The notes under the pieces are model-generated. The model searched no databases. It saw nothing but the letters and a program-made list of their open reading frames with translations, and had not been told where the DNA came from. A stretch of DNA of 64,000 nt, taken from contig OZ038383.1 in assembly GCA_964036045.1 (NCBI GenBank), forward strand, positions 67,337,725 to 67,401,724. Reading direction: 5' to 3'. Positions 41,331 to 52,433 of this stretch are shown piece by piece. Source of the DNA: Eutreptiella sp. 'Long Island Sound 2002'. Lineage: Eukaryota; Euglenozoa; Euglenophyceae; Eutreptiales; Eutreptiaceae. Positions within the stretch are counted from its first letter, which is position 1, and every line of letters begins with the position of its first letter. The position numbers and the translations under genes are program-made.

Positions 41331-41407
41331 CCCACCATCTCGGACCTAGACCTTGAACCGTAAACTTAAGACTAATCCACCCTAGGTATTCTAACCAAGA
41401 TGGTGGG
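41331..41407. repeat. Inverted repeat, 10-bp arms, at the end of repeat R
   Basis: CCCACCATCT (41331-41340) and AGATGGTGGG (41398-41407). Same arm sequence as at 31393-31444 and at the same relative place in repeat R. Confidence 0.85.
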
Positions 41408-42157
41408 AGGTGTGTGGGGGGGTCATCTATGGAACTCAATAAGGATGCATATTTAGAGACACCCAGCACAGTTCCCCTTGATGATGCCGTGGAATCCCTT
41501 TCTCGCTTAGCCTAGTTTGCTGAAGAGACATGCCCCCTAACACCCTCCCCTAGCTCAATCACCCCGCCCGCTATAACTATCCTCCCAAACCCTTCCTCGC
41601 TGGCTTTGCTTCGCTCGAGGGACATGCCCCTACCAACACTCCATTCGCACTTTTCCGAATGTAGCCCACGCCCCTCCGTTATCTTTTGACCCCCCCGTTG
41701 CCACTTTTCACTCAAAAAATTGCCCATTTCAAGGGTTCTAGGGATTCGCATGTGCTCATATCGATCAAAGATGGCTCCAGAACCAACACGTGGCATTCAA
41801 ACATCGCACATCCCCCCCCCCCCCCCCCGCGCAATACACATTGCCGGTATTAAACTTGAGCACCCTCGATACGTATGTTGACACCCGTATGGTTTTTTTT
41901 GGGGTCATCACTTAATACGTGAACAAAAAGTTCACCCGTTTTTGGGTCGGGGGTTTAGAGGGTGTTACCATAACATCTTAGCTCACCTTCTGAGCTATGG
42001 TTTAGCTGTGTTCGTTGCGTGTTTGCGTGTGTTCGTGCGGTGTGCATTCGTGTGTTTCTGCCACAATGCAATATCTTGCATTTGAGTCTGCACACCAGTT
42101 GTGGGTCACACTTAGAGCTTGCTCTGTGATACTACGAATTAGACCCAGTCTGCTAGC
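41408..42157. other. No supported gene
   Basis: Includes a C-run at 41814-41828 and GTGTTCGT-type phrases near 42010-42050. No convincing frame. Confidence 0.5.
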
Positions 42158-43990
42158 ATGTTTGTGATAGCTTTCGCGGCTTTCACGGGTGGCTCTGTAT
42201 GTGCCACATTTATTGACGGCGTGCCCATCATCGAGATTCCTCGGGCAACGTCCAAGATCGAGATGGCGCTTGCGGTGCTTCTATGAGGGCGCAAGGAGTG
42301 GGAGGACGCCTTCATGAAGAAGTTCGAGGTCCCGTTGCATAGTGAGGTGGGATTGCCCAAGATGATTGGGGCCTTTTGCGTCATGGCCCAGCGCGAACAA
42401 GATATGGAGGGGGTGGGGTTCATGCAGCCAGTGCCCCCCTAGCAGCCCCTCCGAGCGGTGGCACAGGAGCTGCACGAGCTCAAATGACCGGTTGAAGACC
42501 AACGACTGGCTCTGGAGGGGATGCGCAAGGAGATGGCGAAGGTCAGCACAAAATCTAAGGCGGGCGAAGATGGCGCGGGTACCGCTTTTCTGTAAGGCGC
42601 CGTTGCTCAAGGTGCGTGAGCTGGACTTCAAGCCCCAGTGGGTCTTTTGCAAGCGTGCTCGCGTTGTCCCCGTTGCTGTGGCACGCGGAAGTACCAGCCC
42701 ACGAGTATGGTTTCCTTTTTTGGGACAAGGAGAAATTTACCAATGCCATGCTGGAGGACCTCGCCCTTGTCACGGACGCTGATGCCGTGGACATTGTGGG
42801 GTGGTGTTTGAAGTTGATGGATACAGAGATGGAGCACACGAGGGCCTTTGTCAATGCCGTGTGGCCATTCACCGTCACTTGCTTGCCGGCCCACCGGGGA
42901 AAGCGCGGACTTGAAGCCAAGTCCTAGCTTGGTCGTGACAACAAGGGCAGAGCCCATCGACGTGTTGAACGCGCCAGTGACAGCCTGCAAGGCATGCAGA
43001 AATGCGCGGAAGGGCGTAAAACACCATTGGTTTCACGAGTGCCCCGGTTTTGACCGATGGGCCATCGGGCGCGCAGAGCCGGCGTCCGGTGTGGGGCATG
43101 GTGCTGCAGCCAAGCGACTTCCAAGATGGCCGGGACGTTGTATGGCACTTGGTGCGGGCGGAGTGGAGGAGGCTATGGAAGGAGCACAAAATCACCTCGT
43201 TGGAGGCGTTACAGGCATCCTCATAGGCAACGTCAACCGTACGTACATACTGTACCGCTCTTCACAAGCTGGCCGTTGGGTTGGCTACATGCCGGTGGCA
43301 GAGTTGGAGGTTGCAGCATGCTACTACCTGCAAAAGGTCTAGGGATTCTGGTACTCCGGGAGCCACCCCCGTGTTGCGGTTGCAGCATTACGAGCTGTGG
43401 AGGACATGCGGTGGCTCCCCGCCTTAGTTGGGAGCTAGCTCTAGCGGTGCACAAAATGGGTTTTGACGGTGGCGGTCGTCGGACTGTACACGGGCTTTGA
43501 AGAACTCAGGACTTTCTTGTTGGCGTGCACAGGAAAGGCGCAGTGGACAGTATACGAGATGGTAGTGCTGTCCTTCGCCTGCCTTCTCAGGGCGGGTGAG
43601 GCGGCACCACTTAGGCGCGGGGGCTCCCGGAGCCAGGGTTTGGAATTTCACACCGTTAAGTGTGACTCACGCCTTGTACGGCGACGGATGGGAGCATATG
43701 GCCGGGCGTGGCTCCTCTAGCTTGATACCGCGGGGGCCACATACGCGGTGCTCGTGGGGCACTTCTGCCTGCAAGGACCACCCTTCCTCCAAATGGTCAT
43801 GGCGCGCGCCCTCAGCAGCTCCGACGGCGCCCATGCCAAATTGCATGTGTGGAGGAGGGGAGGGTCAGCGGCCCTACAATCACCGGGGTTGCTGGTCTGC
43901 TGGCTTGCCTGGTGTGGCCGCTGGCTTTGTGAGTCGGTGGTTGTCCACTACGGCGAGGCCCTAGACGACTTCGTCGGTCGGATCACATGA
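42158..43990 (+). pseudogene. Tyrosine recombinase gene, decayed
   Basis: An ATG at 42158 opens MFVIAFAAFTGGSVCATFID. Protein-like sequence then continues for 1.8 kb, broken by stops (42284, 42442, 42487 and others) and by frame changes near 42600-42700 and 42900. A C-x2-C...H...C cluster (CKACRNARKGVKHHWFHEC) lies near 43000. The catalytic domain is clear in one frame: LLRAGEA (first Arg 43589-43591), LHVWRRGGS (His-x-x-Arg, 43844-43855), GRW (43919-43924) and VVVHYGEA with the nucleophile Tyr at 43949-43951. Four in-frame stops (43340, 43436, 43442, 43718) interrupt it. Such enzymes move DNA by strand exchange in Crypton transposons and in DIRS/Ngaro retroelements. No RT lies next to it, which leans toward a Crypton-like source. 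Strong for the catalytic half, weaker for the 5' half. Confidence 0.75.
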
Positions 43991-44835
43991 GGCACTATGA
44001 CAAAGTCAATGAGACACAGGCCTGGGAATTTTCGAAAGGTTAGACCACACATGGTGCAAGCGGTTGTGTGCATGGAATTTTCGAATGTTCGGACTATGTT
44101 CAAGTGGCGTTGAAAAACACACTTGGGCACGTGGCGCAATGGGGACTAAGCCACTACTGGAGGTGGTGGGGGTGGTGGTGGAGGGGGCCAAGGGGAGTGC
44201 GGGCAACAAGGCTACTTTGCGTGGGCAAGCGGGCGTGGGCAAGCGGGGCTGGTGGGACTCGTGGGGCTTGTGGGGTTCAGGAGGGGACATCTACTTCTTT
44301 TTCTTCCTTCACTTTCTCCTCTTCGTTCTCCTGTTTCTTCACCCTCTTTGTTGGGGGTTCCTTCATTCCTTTCTTTCCTCCGTCCAATATTGCTTCCAAT
44401 CCTCTGTCCAGGCACGAGAACGACTATGTGGGGTCAGACCTTTCCAAGATTCATTGCCATGTGCCCCCATGCCTCTTGGATGCTACCATAGTGCCTCATG
44501 TGGTCCAACCGTTCGAAAATTCATTTGTGGCTTGTGGCTCGTCCACTCCATTATAACGATTATAATGCCTCATGTGGTCCGACCTTTCGAAAATTCAATG
44601 CACACTACACCATGTACCATGTGTGGTCTGACGTTTCGAAAAATGACCAACCCGTGTTTCGTTGACTCTATTACAACTATTACAAAGCCTCACGTGGTCC
44701 GACATTTGGAGAATTCAATGCATGGTCTGCCACTTACTATGTGTGCTCCGACCTTTCGAAAACTCATTGCTCCGTGTTGTGTTGACTCTATCGTAGTCTC
44801 TCATTTGGCCTGATTTTTTGAAAATTCATTGCCGT
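43991..44835 (+). repeat. Tandem repeat with TTTCGAAAATTC motif
   Basis: Diverged units built on CATGTGGTCCGACCTTTCGA, AAATTCAATGCACACTACAC, CATGTACCATGTGTGGTC and GTTGACTCTATTACAACTAT. Clear units are at 44030-44110 and 44440-44830. More copies occur at 47440-47600 and 47700-47780. A G-rich and T/C-rich stretch (44140-44400) separates them. Confidence 0.8.
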
Positions 44836-45187
44836 GCGTCTCCTTCACTCCGGGGAGTATTTGTGCCGCACAAGCGCCGCGCACTACTTGTCCAATACAT
44901 TTACCCCAACAGGGAGGTGTTCCACACACAACACAATATGCCCCCTAAGGAGAAAATCCGCATTGGTGCCGGAGTTGTGCAAACATCCCTCCTACCCTCA
45001 AACATTGACAACCAAAACAACACGTCAACACAATCATCTTTTGGGATTTGTCCATCTATCGCCATGTGCATGGCCACTTGAGCAACACAAGCAATGATTA
45101 CAGCTGGCGTTCTACTTTGCGGCGGCCAGCAATTCATTCCCATATGTGTGGGTGGTCAAATAGTCACCGCAATAACGCACATGACAG

Positions 45188-45761
45188 TCACTGCGCTCGG
45201 ATTGAGAAGCCAGGGTAGGACGCCCAAAGGTACCTAAAGCTCTTCAGCAATGGCTGTTGATACCTTCGGCCTAACCCTGCTTTACACCCGAGGGACTGGA
45301 TCACCGCTACCGCAGTATCCCCCAATAAATGCGCCTCCCTAAACCCGACATTGAAAATAAACTTGATACCCCACAAGAGGGCTTTAGCCTCCACGCACTA
45401 TTCATTTGGCAGCTGTTGTGAAGGAACAACGGAACGGGTTCCAATGCAAGCGAGATCAGCCCCAAGCGGTAGACCCTACATTGCGAGTTGCATCCACATA
45501 GACATACACAGGCACCTCCTTCGGAAGCGACAACACTGTCGTCCGGCAGCACACACACAACACACATAGAGCGCGGGAGCTTGAGGAGAGAAAACTGCAG
45601 ACGGGGGGGTCCCCAAAGTACATGGGCCCCAACTCCCGAAAAGTGTGTGTGGTGGGGAACGTTAGGATTCCGCGTGATATTTGGGATGTATGTGCCGAGC
45701 TCCTTGAGTCCCCATGCCCATTTCTTTGGGGCGCCCCCCCATCGCATGAGGCGGTGATCAT
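45188..45761 (-). pseudogene. RNase H end of a third LINE, frameshifted
   Basis: On the minus strand, VPVYVYVDATRN carries the first catalytic Asp (45494-45492). One or two frame changes later, EAKALLWGIKFIFNVGF gives the Glu (45391-45389) and HLLGDTAVAVIQSLG gives the second Asp (45319-45317). This D-E-D order and spacing match the RNase H of plant- and I-type LINEs (established family feature). The 5' part (around HTFRELGPMYFGDPP) resembles the linker before RNase H. There is no RT upstream on the minus strand up to 45.8 kb that I can identify. It differs in sequence from the LINE-B RNase H, so it is a separate element family. Confidence 0.65.
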
Positions 45762-46450
45762 GCTACGTGCGTTATGTGCTCAGAAGTTATTGTTCCCTTG
45801 ATCGCCGAGGTCCCGCGTCCTATAGTGGGGGGCTGTTTGCTATCCCCAAGACTCTGGAGAAGTGCAACTTGATCGTCGGTCTAATACCAGTGAAGAGGGC
45901 TATGCCAGGCAAACCGGGGAAGTTCTCGCTGCTGTCGGTGTAGGTCCTAGCCCTTCTGGCGCAAGTGGCGTGATAGGCGTCCTCCTTTTTTGTTCTCTCC
46001 TTCTATGGCCGGACCAAGTGTCTCCGCCTGCCATGGGATGTTATTTCACTGCCGGTTGGAGAAGGGGATAGTGGGTTGCCTATGTGCCACATTGACCTCA
46101 GCAACTGTTATGGTCGCTGCGCCTCCCTGAGGATTTTTGGGGTGTGTTTCGTATCTCGGACGGTGAGGGAGGCGTGTTGGTGTTTCCGTGTCTATGGCTC
46201 GGGTGGAAGTGCAGACCGATGTTGTGCCAGAGGGCATTGAAGCGCCTGATAGAGGAGGCTCGGTGGGGTGGGGGGATGGGGGGGGCTTGGTTTTAATTTT
46301 TTTGGACAATGTGTTGGTAGCGGGGAGGGGGCGGACGCGGGTGCACACGCAAGCAAGGGGTGCAGTGGACGCTTTGCAGCGGAGGTGGCGCGCTTATCCA
46401 GCCCAAAAGTACTCTAGAGCTAGTAACACGCTTGGTGTGGCTCGGCAAGG
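45762..46450. other. No supported gene
   Basis: Mixed composition. The frame at 46188-46796 (plus) is Gly/Arg-rich and overlaps a better minus-strand candidate. Confidence 0.45.
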
Positions 46451-46589
46451 GCGTCAACTTGGGGGGGGGGGGGGTTTGCTTGCAGACGGCGGTGAATGCC
46501 TTGGAGGCGTTGTTGGCCTACTACCTGCACTTGTGAGGGGGCGTATGCAGTGTGAGGAGGGTGCAGCAGTTCTTGTACCGCGCACAATG

Positions 46590-47010
46590 GATCTGCCGGC
46601 ATTCTCTTGGACACCCAACCCACGCTTCAAAACCTTCTCCCCAATCCGCTGCATCAGGAACTTTAGGGTTTTGGAGTTATCCAACAAGGACTCCCACACC
46701 TCCCGGTCCTGCGACAACAGAGCGAGGGCGACGACATGCAAAAAATCCGCTTCAAGGGGTCCCTGGCCGCCTCACGACCCCACTCAAGGAAATTGAGGAG
46801 GCGGCGCTCCAAAAGCCCTACCTGGGCCGCGGGGAACACAACCAGAGGACATGCAGCCACAGACTCCACCAAACGGACCGTAGGCGTTCCCGCACCCACG
46901 GACCCAGCTCCCACCCTCCGGAAATCGCTGCTGTGGCCGCCTCACCCACTTCTCGCAGGGCCAACAGCTTTACGCTTGCCCAAGACGGACGCAACCGCAC
47001 CCGTCTTGTG
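46590..47010 (-). pseudogene. Helical protein relic of unknown family
   Basis: Minus-strand peptides in three frames read as a continuous helical region: LLALREVGEAATAAISGGWE, then LLERRLLNFLEWGREAARDP, then LALLSQDREVWESLLDNSKT followed by LKFLMQRIGEKVLKRGL. The last part loosely recalls ARM/HEAT-like repeats such as those in Wapl-type proteins, but this is only an impression. Frameshifts separate the pieces. It may be the remnant of a host gene or exons separated by short introns. Confidence 0.3.
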
Positions 47011-47205
47011 GGCCGCAATTTGCAGTGTTCTGATGGAGATGGAGGCCGCTAAGTGGGGTTTCGCATCCACGTCGATCCCCCCCCCCCCCCGCTCACCGCT
47101 CATACGCTCGTGCTCCGGGCATCCCTCACTAATCCCGAAGGCCAGAGGGACGCATGGGACCGTTGCGCACTCGCAGGCACTACCATTAGACTCACCGTCC
47201 CCCGC

Positions 47206-47344
47206 GGAGGCGCAGAGCGTTGCACCTTGTAGGTTTGCGGATGACACCGTTGGTTACTTTGGGGAGTCATCCACATCACCTTGCATTGGCCCTCCACCAC
47301 ATTTTTCATCCGACATCCGTGTCCGGAACACAGAGGGCCAATAA
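47206..47344 (+). pseudogene. Possible RT box fragment (FADDT)
   Basis: The plus frame 46736-47344 contains CRFADDTVGYFGESS near 47230-47275, similar to the YADDT box of LINE reverse transcriptases. Neither motif A nor other RT blocks are recognisable upstream, so chance is quite possible. Confidence 0.25.
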
Positions 47345-47605
47345 CTCATCCGGGAAGAAATCATTTGAGAGTGACGACCCTCCACTTCCACTCCGTCCCT
47401 CTGAGGCTTCCCGGCCAGGGTAGGACGGCGTTGTCTTCCAATTTCGAAAATCCAATACACGCTACACCATGTACCATGTGTAGTTCGAGCTTTCGAAACT
47501 TCATGGCCAGTTGTCTCGTTGACTCCATTATACTGCCTGATGTGGTCCAAGCTTTCGAAAATTCCAAGCATGCAATACCTCGTACCATGCACAATGCGGT
47601 GAACA

Positions 47606-47607
<2 letters not shown>

Positions 47608-47680
<73 letters not shown>

Positions 47681-47687
47681 CACACCG
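47608..47687. repeat. (CA)n microsatellite, about 80 bp
   Basis: About 40 CA dinucleotides with one CAAACA interruption near 47664. Confidence 0.97.
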
Positions 47688-47874
47688 CTACTGCACATGA
47701 GGCACTCACTACATTTGTGCATGGTACGAGGTGTTATGTGCACGGAATTTTGGATAGGTCAGACCGCATCACCTCTCAAGTATGTCTACACACCATGAAT
47801 TTGTGCTAGAGCCGCAAGGATTGGTCCGCCACGTACATGGTCCTACCAACCTCTCCCGCCTCCGACCTTTCGTT

Positions 47875-47990
47875 TCGGTTTGAAAGTCTTGCTGCGTTTG
47901 GTAGCACACATACAATAGGGTTTGAAAGTCCTACTGCGGATGGTGGCTCGCATGCAAGAGGGTTTTGATACGATGGCCACGGATGATTTG
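47875..47990 (+). repeat. Minisatellite B (about 42 bp), left block
   Basis: GGGTTTGAAAGTCCTACTGC, then GGATGGTGGCTCGCATGCAA, in about 2.5 units. Same repeat and orientation as 49835-50095. Confidence 0.85.
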
Positions 47991-48007
47991 ATTATGAGAC
48001 TTTGATA

Positions 48008-49403
48008 CCCTTTAGAATGACCAAAGCATGGGAGTCGTGTCGCCAACTCCAGGGGCCACGCCAAAGCGTGGGAGTCCGTATCCCCAATTGGAGGGGCTAC
48101 TCTGAAACATGGGAGTCGCATCCCCGACTCGAGGGGCTACAGCAAAGTGTGGGGGAGCCGTATCCCCAACTTCAGAGGCTACACAAAAGCGTGGGAGTCC
48201 GTATCCCCAACTGGAGAGGCTACACCAAAGCATGGGAGTCCGCATCCCCCACTTGAGGGGCCACACCAAAGCGTTGGTGTTGTATCCCCAACTTGAGGGG
48301 CTACACCAAAGCGTGCGAGTACATATCCCCAACTTGAGGGGCTACACCAAAGCAGGGGTTTGGTATCCCAAACTCAAAGGGATAGACCAAAGCGTGGGGG
48401 TCCGTATCCCCAACTCAAGGGGCTACACCAAAGGGTGGGAGTCCGTATCCCCACCTCTGGGGGCTACACCAAAGCGTGGGAGTCGTATGCCCAAACTCGA
48501 GGGGCCACGCCAAAGCTTGGGAGTCGGTATCCCCAACAGGAGGGGCTACTCCGAAGCATGGGAGTCGTATCCCCGTCTCCAGGGGCTACACCAAAGTGTG
48601 GGACTCCGTATCCCCAACTCGAGGGGCTACACCAAACCGTGGGACTCTTATGCCCAACTCGAGGCGCTACACCAAATCGTGGGAGTCGTATCCCCAACTC
48701 AAGGGGCCACACCAAAGCTTGGGAGTCCTATCCCCAACTCGAGGGGTTACACGGAAGCCTGGGGGTACATATCCCCAACTTGAGGGGCTACACCAAAGCA
48801 GGGGTTTGGTATCCCCAACTCAAAGGGATAGATCAAAGCATGGGAGTCCGTATCCCCAACTCGAGAGGCTACACCAAAGCGTGGGTGTAGTATCCCCAAC
48901 TCGAGGGGCTACACCAAAGTGTGGGAGTCCGTATCTCCAACTCGCGGCACTACACCGAAGAGTGGGAGTCCGTAACCCCCACTGAAGGGGCCACGCCATA
49001 GCATGGGAGTCCGTGTCCCCTACTCGAGGGGCTACACAGAAGCGTGGAAGGGCCTATCCCTAACTCGAGGGGCCACGCCAAATCGTGGGAGTAGTATCCC
49101 CAACTCGAGGGGCTACCAAAGCCTGGGAGTCGTATCCCCAACTCAAGGGGCTACACCAAAGCGTGGGAGTCTGTATCCCCAACTCGAGGGGCTACACCAA
49201 AGCGTGGGAGTCTGTATCCCCAACTCGAGCGCCTACACCAACGTGTGGGAGTCGTATCCCCAACCTTAGGGGGTACACCAAAGCGTGGGAGTCCGTATCC
49301 CCAACTCAAGGGGCCACGCAAAAGGGTGGGAGTCCGTATCCCCAACTCGAGGGGCTACACCGAAACGTGGGAGTCGTATCCCCAACTGGAGGCCCATGTG
49401 GGA
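48008..49403 (+). repeat. Minisatellite A, 40-41 bp unit, plus orientation, about 34 copies
   Basis: Unit landmarks: CCCCAACTCGAGGGGCTACA, CCAAAGCGTGGGAGTCCGTA, T. Units vary between GTCCGTAT (41 bp) and GTCGTAT (40 bp) forms. Most units hold the palindrome CTCGAG. Ends abruptly at GAGGCCCATGTGGGAGATCT. Confidence 0.97.
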
Positions 49404-49834
49404 GATCTAAGCAATATTCCCTTGCCCAGCCCGTTGTGGGACACCTTGCTGTGGGTCACACACAATTGACACACAACTGGCTGCAGGTGTTGCACCGCTC
49501 GTCTGAGGCCCTAAAATTGAATGTGCCCTCCCTCCCCTAATTACTCGATCATGTCGTTTTTTGTGCGTGTCCCAAGCATGACTTGGGCCCGCTTCTTGTC
49601 ATCGTAGAGGGACGGTCCTACAATTGGAGTGACTCTCCTCAAGGACCGGCCCCCCGGTGGATTCCAGCCCCCTCCCCCTTCTTTCTGATGTCACCTCTAA
49701 CACAACGTGGCAAACCAAGGGGTTCTTGGGGAATGGGTGTACAAGCGCAAGCAAGGACCATTGTGGTCTTCTCACCGCTCGGTGCACACCTATTGGCGGC
49801 CCCTGTGGCATCCTTCCTTGTAGACCAGCAATCC
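49404..49834. other. Spacer between oppositely oriented minisatellite A blocks
   Basis: 430 bp of non-repetitive sequence without a convincing gene, followed by minisatellite B. Confidence 0.6.
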
Positions 49835-50095
49835 CGCTGCGGATGGCGGCACACATGTAAAAGGCTGTAAAAATACTACCACGGATGGTCGCACACATGC
49901 AAAAGGGTTTGAAAGTCCTTATCAGATGGTGGCAACAGGGTTTGAAGATCCTACTACGGATGGTGGCACACATTCAAAAGGGTGCAAAATCCTAGTACAG
50001 ATGGTGGCGCACATGCAAAAGGGTGAAAAAATCTTACTGCGGATGGTGGCACACATGCACAGTGGTTTGGATGTCGTGATCCGGATGGTGGCACG
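49835..50095 (+). repeat. Minisatellite B (about 42 bp), right block, about 6 units
   Basis: CGGATGGTGGCACACATGCA, then AAAGGGTTTGAAAGTCC, with drift. One frame repeats MVAHMQKG-type peptides every 14 residues. Confidence 0.9.
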
Positions 50096-50098
50096 TTG

Positions 50099-52137
50099 TA
50101 GCCCCAGAAGTTGGGGATACGGACTGCCACACTTTGGTGTAGCCTCTCGAGTTGGGGGTACAGACTCCCACCCTTTGGTGTAGCCCCTTGAGTTGGGGAT
50201 ATGCACTCCCACGCTTTGGTCTATATCCCTTTGAGTTGGGGATACCAAACCCCTGCTTTGGTGTAGCCCCTCAAGTTGGGGATATGTACTCCCACACTTT
50301 GGTGTAGCCCCTCGAGTGGCGGATACGGACTCCCACGCTTCGGTGTAGTCCCTCGAGTTGGAGATACGGACTCCCACACTTTGGTGTAGCCCCTCGAGTT
50401 GGGGATGCTACTCCCACGCTTTGGTGTAGCCCCTCGAGTTGGGGATACGGACTCCCACGCATTGGTCTATCCCTTTAAGTTGGGTATACCGAACCCCTGC
50501 TTTGGTGTAGCCCCTCAAGTTGGGGATAGGTACTCCCACGCTTTGGTGTAGCCCCTCGAGTGGCGGATACGGACTCCCACGCTTCGGTGTAGTCCCTCGA
50601 GTTGGAGATACGGACTCCCACACTTTGGTGTAGCCCCTCAAGTTGGGGATACGACTCCCACGCTTTGGTGTGGCCCCTCGAGTTCGGGATGCGACTCCCA
50701 CGCTTTGGTGTGGCCCCTCAAGTTGCGGATGCGGACTCCCATGCTTTGGTGTAGCCTCTCCAGATGGGGATACGGACTCCCACGCTTTTGTGTAGCCTAC
50801 GGAGTTGGGGATAAGGAGTCCCACACTTTGGTGTAGCCCCTACAGTCGGGGATACGACTCCCATGTTTCAGAGCAGCCCCTCCAGTTGGGAATATGGACT
50901 CCCACGCTTTGGTGTAGCCTCTCGAGTTCGGGGTACGGACTCCCACCTTTTGGTGTAGCCCCTTGAGTTGGCCTTTTCACTCGCACGCTTTGGTCTATCC
51001 CTTTGAGTTGGGGATACCAAACCCTTGCTTTGTGTAGCCCCTCAAGTTGGGGATATGTACTCGCACGCTTTGGTGTAGCCCCTTGTGTTGGTTATACTAC
51101 TCCCACGCTTTGGTGTAGCCTCTCCAGTTTCGGATACGGACTCCCACGCTTTGGTCTATCCCTTTGAGCTGGGGATACCAAACCCCTGTTTTGGTGTAGC
51201 TCCTCAAGTTGGGGATATGTACTCCCATGCTTTGGTGTAGCCCCTCGAGTGGGGGATACGGACTCCCACGCTTCGATGTGGTCCCTCGAGTTGGAGATAC
51301 GGAGTCCCACACTTTGGTTCAGCCTCTCGAGTTGGGGGTACGGACTCCCACCCTTTGGTGTAGCCCCTTGAGTTGGGGATTTCACTCCCACGCTTTGGTC
51401 TATCCCTTTGAGTTGGGGATACCAAACCCTTGCTTTGGTGTAGCCCCTCAAGTTGGGGATATGTACTCCCACACTTTGGTGTAGCCCCTCGAGTCTGGGA
51501 TACGGACTGCCACGCTTCGATGTGGTCCCTCGAGTTGGAGATACGGAGTCCCACACTTTGGTTCAGCCTCTCGAGTTGGGGGTACGGACTCCCACCCTTT
51601 GGTGTAGCCCCTTGAGTTGGGGATTTCACTCCCACGCTTTAGTCTATCCCTTTGAGTTGGGGATACCAAACCCTTGCTTTGGTGTAGCCCCTCAAGTTGG
51701 GGATATGTACTCCCACACTTTGGTGTAGCCCCTTGAGTTGGGGATACTACTCCCACGCTTTGGTGTAGCCTCTCGAGTTTCGGACACGGACTCCCACGCT
51801 TTGGTCTATCTATTTGAGTTGGGGATACCAAACCCCTGCTTTGGTGTAGCCCCTCAAGTTGGGGATATGTACTCCCACACTTTGGTGTAGCCCCTCGAGT
51901 TGGGGATACGGACTCCCATGCTTTGTTGAAGCCCCTCGAGTTGGGGATACGGAGTCCCACTCTTTCGTCAGCCCCTCGAGTTGGGGATACGACTCCCATG
52001 CTTCGGAGTAGCCCCTTCAGTTGGGGATTCAGACTCCCACGCTTTGGTGTGGCCCCTCAAGTTGGGGATACGGACTCCCACGCTTAGGCCTGGCCCCTGG
52101 AGTTCGGGATACGACTCCCACGCTTTGGTGTAGCCCA
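50099..52137 (-). repeat. Minisatellite A, minus orientation, about 50 copies
   Basis: Same unit as 48008-49403 in reverse complement (ACGCTTTGGTGTAGCCCCTC, GAGTTGGGGATACGGACTCC). Contains a 244-bp higher-order repeat (phrase TATCCCTTTGAGTTGGGGAT at 51401 and 51645). Confidence 0.97.
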
Positions 52138-52433
52138 TGAGGGAGTATGAGACGCGGCGCGCGCGCGGCGCGCGCGCGGTGCGGGTATTGGGGTTGTTCC
52201 GCGGGCCCTTTCACCTACTTTACAGGCACCATTCCCCATTTGGGGAGCTCAGACCGCTGTCAATCATGATGTGTGCCATGTTTTTGCTTTTGCGGTGTGT
52301 TCCCTCATGGCACCTTGTTTGTTCTTTGCCGAAAATTTCCCCAAAATTTTGACTTTTTGTCCACACAGAGCTACGTCATTCTCATGGTCTCAGTCACGGG
52401 TGTGCGTCATTTACAACCGCTCAACTGGCAGCA

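Noticed and set aside
46188-46796. 202-codon plus-strand frame
   Set aside because: Gly/Arg-rich and overlapping a more protein-like minus-strand relic at 46590-47010.
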